This document shows positions 37,441-41,813 of a DNA stretch of 41,813 nucleotides, piece by piece (positions within the stretch are counted from its first letter, which is position 1; each line of letters begins with the position of its first letter). A program made the position numbers and the translations under genes. The notes under the pieces were generated by a model. The model saw nothing but the letters and a program-made list of their open reading frames with translations. It searched no databases and was not told the DNA's origin. Origin of the DNA: Heyndrickxia shackletonii (GTDB taxonomy: Bacteria > Bacillota > Bacilli > Bacillales > Bacillaceae_C); assembly GCF_001420715.1 (NCBI RefSeq), contig NZ_LJJC01000004.1, positions 1,266,268-1,308,080 of the forward strand. Direction: 5' to 3'.

Positions 37441-37620
37441 CAAATACAACAAGAAGAGCTTCAATATAAGCAATAATGTCCAATGTTTTTGCTTGGCTTT
37501 ATGGAGACCCAAATTGGGAATAAAACATTTTATTAATACAAAAATCATTGCAATTGTGTTTATTGAAATAATCATATACTCTTTCGATCATTTAAATCGT
37601 CAAGATAGAAGGTGCTTATT

Positions 37621-39126
37621 TTGAGTTGGATTTTCGGGCTTTATTTATTAAATACTGGTTTTATGATCATTATGATGATTCGTGAGGTACGGCGACCAGC
37701 AGTGGCATTAAATTGGATAGCCATTAGTTTTATATTCCCTGCGATTGGTTTTGTTCTCTATCTGATTACATCTAATCCCGTACGTATGAATCGCCGTAAA
37801 AAGCCGACTTCTACTTCTAACGAATCAGACACGTTACCGGATTCTTTTAGCAACTCAGCAAAAGTAATCGCACAAACATTGAAACACATGAGCGTGGGGG
37901 GATTAAGGTCTGGTCAAGTACAAGTGCTTATAAATGGGATGAAAACTTATGAAAGACTTATGAAATCTATACAGAACGCCAAAAAAACGATTGACCTGGA
38001 ATATTACATATATAAAGATGACCAAATTGGGAGGCGTATCACGGATCTGCTTATCGCACGATCATTGGACGGTGTGCATATCCGCTTTATTAGGGACGGC
38101 TGGGGTAGCAGAAAATTATCCAAAACGCAGATTTCCCGGATGATGGATGCAGGGATAGAGTGCAGGACAATTTTTCCTTTACGTCCCCCTTGGGTATTTT
38201 CAACCCTGAATAACAGAGATCATTGTAAGATTGTCCTAATCGACGGTGGGGAAGCTTTTACCGGCGGGATTAATATTGGGGATGATTATGCTGGATTAAA
38301 CCCAAATATAGGGTTCTGGCGTGATACTCATGTAAGAATAGCAGGTAAAGCATCATCTGATTTGAACCATATTTTCGAAGACCATTGGAATATTGCTTCG
38401 CCAGAACAAATAAAGTCAAAAACCAGAATGAAAACTAGGACAGGAAAAGATGGTTCTCCACTCAACACTACAATCAGCTTACCAAAACCATTTACCATGA
38501 TGACAGAATGGAGCGCCGAGTTGGCAACTATTCAAGAAACAAACGCGAATAAAGATCCGGGCAGTGAGAAAATGAACCAAGCCTATGTACATACAGTTGA
38601 AGGGAATCCTGGGATTCCTACGCCTTTTATTAGGGAAGCCTACTTTATAGGGATAACACAAGCCACCAAAACCATTGACATCACCACACCCTATTTCGTG
38701 CCAGATCAAGATATTATTATGGGACTTAAGACAGCAGTGAAACGTGGAGTACGTGTAAGATTACTGGTTCCCCGGGAAGTCGATCAAAAAATCGTGGAAC
38801 GGGCAAGCTTTACTTATTACGGAGAGTTGCTCGAAGCAGGGGTTCAAATCTTTCTATATAACAAAGGAATGTTGCACGCGAAGACGATGGTTATCGATGG
38901 GGAAGTAGCGGAAGTAGGGGCAGCAAACTATGATATGAGAAGCTTTCGCTTGAATTACGAAGTGAGTGAATTTTTTTACAGTAATGACGTGGCGATAGAA
39001 CTTACACAACAATTTGAGCAGGATTTACAAGATTCTGTATCTTTGAAAGTAGAGGATATATTGCAGCGCTCTCCTTCCCAGCGTTTAATGCAGCAAGGCG
39101 CTCGTCTCCTTTTTCCGTTGCTGTAG
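37621..39126 (+). CDS. cls: Cardiolipin synthase
   Basis: TTG 37621 is preferred (AAGGTG at 37609-37614, six bases away); a GTG at 37612 would add three residues. The ~501-residue protein has two N-terminal membrane helices (LYLLNTGFMIIMMI; ALNWIAISFIFPAIGFVLYL) and two phospholipase D domains. The HKD motifs are RDHCKIVLIDGGEAFTGGIN and LHAKTMVIDGEVAEVGAANY. It joins two phosphatidylglycerols into cardiolipin at the membrane. It is the only clearly intact large gene in this decayed zone and lies after a broken DUF1657 gene, a pairing typical of sporulation-linked loci. Confidence 0.93.
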   Translation: MSWIFGLYLLNTGFMIIMMIREVRRPAVALNWIAISFIFPAIGFVLYLITSNPVRMNRRKKPTSTSNESDTLPDSFSNSAKVIAQTLKHMSVGGLRSGQVQVLINGMKTYERLMKSIQNAKKTIDLEYYIYKDDQIGRRITDLLIARSLDGVHIRFIRDGWGSRKLSKTQISRMMDAGIECRTIFPLRPPWVFSTLNNRDHCKIVLIDGGEAFTGGINIGDDYAGLNPNIGFWRDTHVRIAGKASSDLNHIFEDHWNIASPEQIKSKTRMKTRTGKDGSPLNTTISLPKPFTMMTEWSAELATIQETNANKDPGSEKMNQAYVHTVEGNPGIPTPFIREAYFIGITQATKTIDITTPYFVPDQDIIMGLKTAVKRGVRVRLLVPREVDQKIVERASFTYYGELLEAGVQIFLYNKGMLHAKTMVIDGEVAEVGAANYDMRSFRLNYEVSEFFYSNDVAIELTQQFEQDLQDSVSLKVEDILQRSPSQRLMQQGARLLFPLL

Positions 39127-39172
39127 CCATCAACATTTGAAGAAGTTTTCTACTATAAAACATATTCTAAAA

Positions 39173-39206
39173 GCCCTCATGTAATCTAAAACTGAGGGCT
39201 TCTTTA
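39173..39206 (+). terminator. Terminator after cls
   Basis: GCCCTCA (39173-39179) pairs with TGAGGGC (39193-39199), followed by TTCTTT. Confidence 0.8.
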
Positions 39207-39272
39207 AACAAATATGTTAGCTGAAAGTCCGTACGAATATTCCTCCATTCACCAACAATATTCCCCTTTAAT

Positions 39273-39722
39273 TCAATATCGGCTGCCGTATAATAAATCA
39301 GATGTTAAAAAGACTCCGGCGGGTGGCAGGGATTCACTTTTAATGGGGGATCCAATAAGGTTTGTTTCTGTTGTAGCTATCCAACTTCCATGTTCGCCAG
39401 TCTGTAAAGAGGGGGGATTCATGATAAGCTGCCCACTTAAAATCAAATGACGAATTTTAATAGTGACATCATCAAATATATATAAATGACCAGTAAATGT
39501 GGCATAGGGTGAATCAAATCTTATTTGATTGGTATTTTCATTCCAATACCCCCTAATTGGAATAGCGGTTCCACGAAAATTAATTGTTCCACTTACCCTG
39601 TTATTAGTAATAGAGTTAATGATAAGTATCCCCCAAATGATTGGTCTACCACCAATAGCAGCATGGATACCCCACCTTGATGGGAATGGGATACTTAACG
39701 GAATTTCCTGTCCTGTATTCAA
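39273..39722 (-). CDS. Hypothetical beta-rich protein
   Basis: On the minus strand a TTG at 39722, after GGGAGAGAG, opens 149 residues. The sequence is rich in strands and Gly/Pro turns (GTINFRGTAIPIRGYWNENT; TFTGHLYIFDDVTIKIRHLI) with no signal peptide or membrane helix. I do not recognise the family; it looks like a small beta-barrel or jelly-roll protein. The length and even composition suggest it is real, although the start is not certain. Confidence 0.55.
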   Translation of the reverse strand: MNTGQEIPLSIPFPSRWGIHAAIGGRPIIWGILIINSITNNRVSGTINFRGTAIPIRGYWNENTNQIRFDSPYATFTGHLYIFDDVTIKIRHLILSGQLIMNPPSLQTGEHGSWIATTETNLIGSPIKSESLPPAGVFLTSDLLYGSRY

Positions 39723-39742
39723 AGATACTCTCTCCCTTAATG

Positions 39743-40090
39743 CGATTAAATGAGAAATTCACAAATTATTTTTATGTTCATTTACAATCATATGCATCGA
39801 ATATCAAATTGGGTATAGATGAAAAAGCAATTATTTTTAACAAAGAAGACGCTATAACTGGCATGATTCAGTCTGTTAAGCATTTTCTAGGTGCTAAAAA
39901 GAAGTTTGAAGATAGATCTATTCGTCTAAGGAATAACGAAAATGCAGTGGTATTTTATGAATAGTTAATTGTAAAGAACGATGAAGTATTAGCAAGACTA
40001 TTTACCATTAGAAATTGGAAATTTACTAATGAGAAATGGTTCAAGGACAGACTGATCAGCAATAAAATGCAACGGCAGCTAGGAAAGTAG
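39743..40090 (+). pseudogene. Unrecognised gene relic with an internal stop
   Basis: A frame from about 39743 reads LNEKFTNYFYVHLQSYASNI, then KLGIDEKAIIFNKEDAITGM and FEDRSIRLRNNENAVVFYE. It meets a TAG at 39962-39964 and continues in the same frame as LIVKNDEVLARLFTIRNWKF to a TAG at 40088-40090. Continuity of protein-like sequence across the stop suggests a nonsense-mutated gene. The family is unknown and the start is lost. Confidence 0.45.
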
Positions 40091-40247
40091 AGGGGGCTTT
40101 AGTGGAACAAAGAGTTGTGTCTGCATCTCCTTTTCTTATTGAGGGAGTTTAAGTGCATTGTTTCACAAACTAGTTTTTGAAGTTAAATGAGATACTATAT
40201 CATAATATAAGAAAACTACGAATCAACTAACGTTAAATGGAATTTGC

Positions 40248-40500
40248 CTACTTAATTCCTTCAGTTTTTAGCACATCAATGACTTTTTTCAAAAATCTCC
40301 TAGTTTGAACTAGTTCCGCAATATTGGTGTTATCAAAGTGGCTATCAGACCATGATGTCTTGCCCACAGAACGTATGAGTAATTTTCTACCCTTAATTAA
40401 ATAGTGATTCGTTTCCTTGAAATTTGCTCCAGCTTGTTGTTTTCGCAAATCCTTCATTCTTATCTAAGAGTTTTTGTACGACATCTTTCGTTAATCTCAT
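40248..40500 (-). pseudogene. Hypothetical gene with probable frameshift
   Basis: On the minus strand, ATG at 40500 after AAAGGAGATAATAACA begins MRLTKDVVQKLLDKNEGF. In the neighbouring frame the sequence then continues NFKETNHYLIKGRKLLIRSV and GKTSWSDSHFDNTNIAELVQ to the stop at 40248. Joining the two frames near 40440-40450 gives a coherent protein of about 83 residues with its own ribosome site. If the frameshift is not real, only the 69-residue C-terminal part would be made, from an ATG with no ribosome site. The family is not recognised. Confidence 0.55.
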
Positions 40501-40582
40501 TGTTATTATCTCCTTTAGTAGGATAACTTCAAAAAGGCGGTTAATCTTTGAACAACACATCTGTTAGTTCAAATAAGTCTTT

Positions 40583-40885
40583 TTAAAAAACAATATCTTT
40601 AAAACCCGAAACTAACCCGATAGAACCATAATTTCCTGGGTTGCCATAATTCCCTACATTTCCATAGTTACCATAAATACCGAAATTAACATTTTTGTAA
40701 GGAGAATAATTATTATACATTAATCGATTTTCATGAATAATTTCACCCAGATAATGTCCTCTCATATCGATAAATATATTTTCCTGTTCACGATAATGAC
40801 CTATATTCTCCCCTGTAGGCGAATGAAGGTGACCATTTACAAAATTAGCAATATGATGTCCCTTACTGTTGAATAAAAATTTCAC
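40583..40885 (-). CDS. Hypothetical protein, 4-fold beta-flower-like
   Basis: A GTG at 40885 on the minus strand, after AAGGAGAGG, encodes 100 residues. The first half repeats a short strand-turn unit: GHHIANFVNGHLHSPTGENI, then GHYREQENIFIDMRGHYLGE. It is reminiscent of 4-fold beta-flower proteins, small beta-propeller-like folds of unknown role. The second half is a run of Tyr/Gly/Asn repeats (YGNYGNVGNYGNPGNYGSIG), low-complexity sequence as in some spore-surface or secreted proteins. There is no signal peptide. Confidence 0.65.
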   Translation of the reverse strand: MKFLFNSKGHHIANFVNGHLHSPTGENIGHYREQENIFIDMRGHYLGEIIHENRLMYNNYSPYKNVNFGIYGNYGNVGNYGNPGNYGSIGLVSGFKDIVF

Positions 40886-41083
40886 GCTAAACCTCTCCTT
40901 ATAATTTAGTGCTAATATACTATTTATATAATTCGACTTTGTATCTACAAAATCCTTTTTTACTAACCTGCTGCTTTTGTTACATAAGAAAAGATCATAC
41001 TATATTTTAGGAAAGCCCTCATTTGTAACAGAACGTCTTCGCTAATTGGAATTTACCTCTTCTAATTGATTTGAAAGGTGGAA

Positions 41084-41605
41084 TCATATTTTTTCAATAA
41101 CTTTGTCAACATTATTCCATTCATATATTAGTTCATTTAATACTTTTCCTCCTATTTTAATTTGAACTTTATTAACTAATTTTGCACCATAATATTCATA
41201 AAAATAACGAGTTTTATTATCCTCAAGGACTTCCACAAATACTTTTTCATAACCCAATTAATTAAAATGCCAAAATAGTTCTTTAAGCAGTTTTTTTCCG
41301 ATTCCTTTTCCTTGATACTCTTCAAGCAAGTAAATCGAGGTCAAATCACCTGAATTTTCCACTACATTAGTTTCTCTTTTCCAGGCATCTGCAAAACCTA
41401 TAATTTGACCTTCATTATTCTCTGCAATAGCAACGTAATTATCTTCTCTTTCCAAGTTTTTCTTTCACAATTCTGTTCGTTGTTCAACAGATAAATTATC
41501 TAAAAAGTCATTTGGGATAATGTCCTTATAAGTCGTTCGCCAACTATTAACGTGAACTTTTGCAATACCTTGTGCATCATCTAATTTTGCTCTTCTAATT
41601 TTCAT
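41084..41605 (-). pseudogene. GNAT acetyltransferase with two nonsense codons
   Basis: On the minus strand one continuous frame of 173 codons runs from ATG at 41605 (MKIRRAKLDDAQGIAKVHVN SWRTTY-type opening) to a TGA at 41086-41084. It is interrupted only by TGA (41467-41465) after VEQRTEL and TAA (41260-41258) after FWHFN. The acetyl-CoA motif A, YLLEEYQGKGIGKKLL, is perfect, and the final YFYEYYGAKLVNK strand is present. The first stop sits where a Trp is expected (TGG to TGA). Two single-base changes would restore the gene, so decay is recent, or readthrough should be excluded. Confidence 0.88.
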
Positions 41606-41742
41606 TTCCACACCCCAATATGCAATTTAACGCTTCCTTAATAAGGTAATTTCAAAGCATAAATTCCTTTAAAAACTTGTTCAACAAAACTGCCCCTTTA
41701 GTCGAATAAGAAAAAGCCACCAAATTGGCAGCTGGATGATGC

Positions 41743-41813
41743 TAGACTAAAAAGTGGACACAGATTGTTATAATAAATATATCAATTATAATGAGGTGTG
41801 TCCGTATGGCAAA
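41743..41813 (+). mobile_element. Left end of an IS3-type insertion sequence (partial)
   Basis: TAGACTAAAAAGTGGACACA (41743-41762) resembles IS3/IS150-family terminal inverted repeats, which often contain AAAAAGTGGACA. An ATG at 41806 (MA...) after GAGGTGTGTCC would start the first transposase frame. The element runs out of the window, so identity is tentative. Confidence 0.5.

Overview
The window is low-GC Bacillaceae chromosome. The block sigL, cggR-gapA-pgk-tpiA-gpmI-eno, secG, est, rnr, smpB, ssrA follows the Bacillus/Geobacillus order, clpP carries a CtsR-type operator, and a YjcZ-type sporulation peptide and a DUF1657 relic point to a spore former. No species name can be given from sequence alone.

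Layout. (1) 1-218: the 3' end of a group II intron (maturase C-terminus, domains V and VI), abutting the 3' end of clpP. (2) 255-1171: clpP on the minus strand with its promoter and CtsR box, then tRNA-Arg(CCG). (3) 1106-17388: a 16.2-kb mobile element integrated in the tRNA-Arg gene and bounded by a perfect 78-bp direct repeat (1106-1183 = 17311-17388). It encodes a tyrosine integrase, a SinI-like peptide, a holin-like protein, probable decoration/accessory proteins, scaffold, SU10-type major capsid protein, a small HTH protein, a DHH-like protein, a replication-initiator candidate, small and large terminase subunits, an SPP1-type portal, a lipoprotein and two probable head-tail connector proteins. 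I see no tail, tape-measure, baseplate, endolysin or CI-type repressor gene. The best reading is a capsid-forming phage satellite that builds and fills its own heads and borrows tails and lysis from a helper phage. It also holds 2.6 kb of repeat-rich, highly structured non-coding DNA (2.7-5.3 kb), a second structured RNA candidate (8.43-8.57 kb) and a ~180-bp imperfect inverted repeat after the rep-like gene. (4) 17.4-19.2 kb: a decayed serine recombinase, one hypothetical gene and a YjcZ-like peptide. (5) 19.2-34.75 kb: core genome, with a NAGPA-domain protein, sigL, a glutaredoxin-like protein, the CggR-controlled glycolytic operon, secG, carboxylesterase, RNase R, SmpB and tmRNA. The tmRNA gene is interrupted in its T-loop by a 281-nt group I intron. 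(6) 34.8-41.8 kb: a decaying accessory zone with an EAL-domain relic, a frameshifted DUF1657 gene, an intact cardiolipin synthase, small hypotheticals, a GNAT gene with two nonsense codons, and the start of an apparent IS3-type element at the edge.

How it works together. The glycolytic genes form one CggR-regulated triose-phosphate-to-phosphoenolpyruvate pathway. RNase R, SmpB and tmRNA are the trans-translation set, with tmRNA maturation apparently depending on self-splicing. In the satellite, the head genes sit at the two ends of the integrated form and are separated only by attP and int in the excised circle. A strong promoter near the right end would then read into int.
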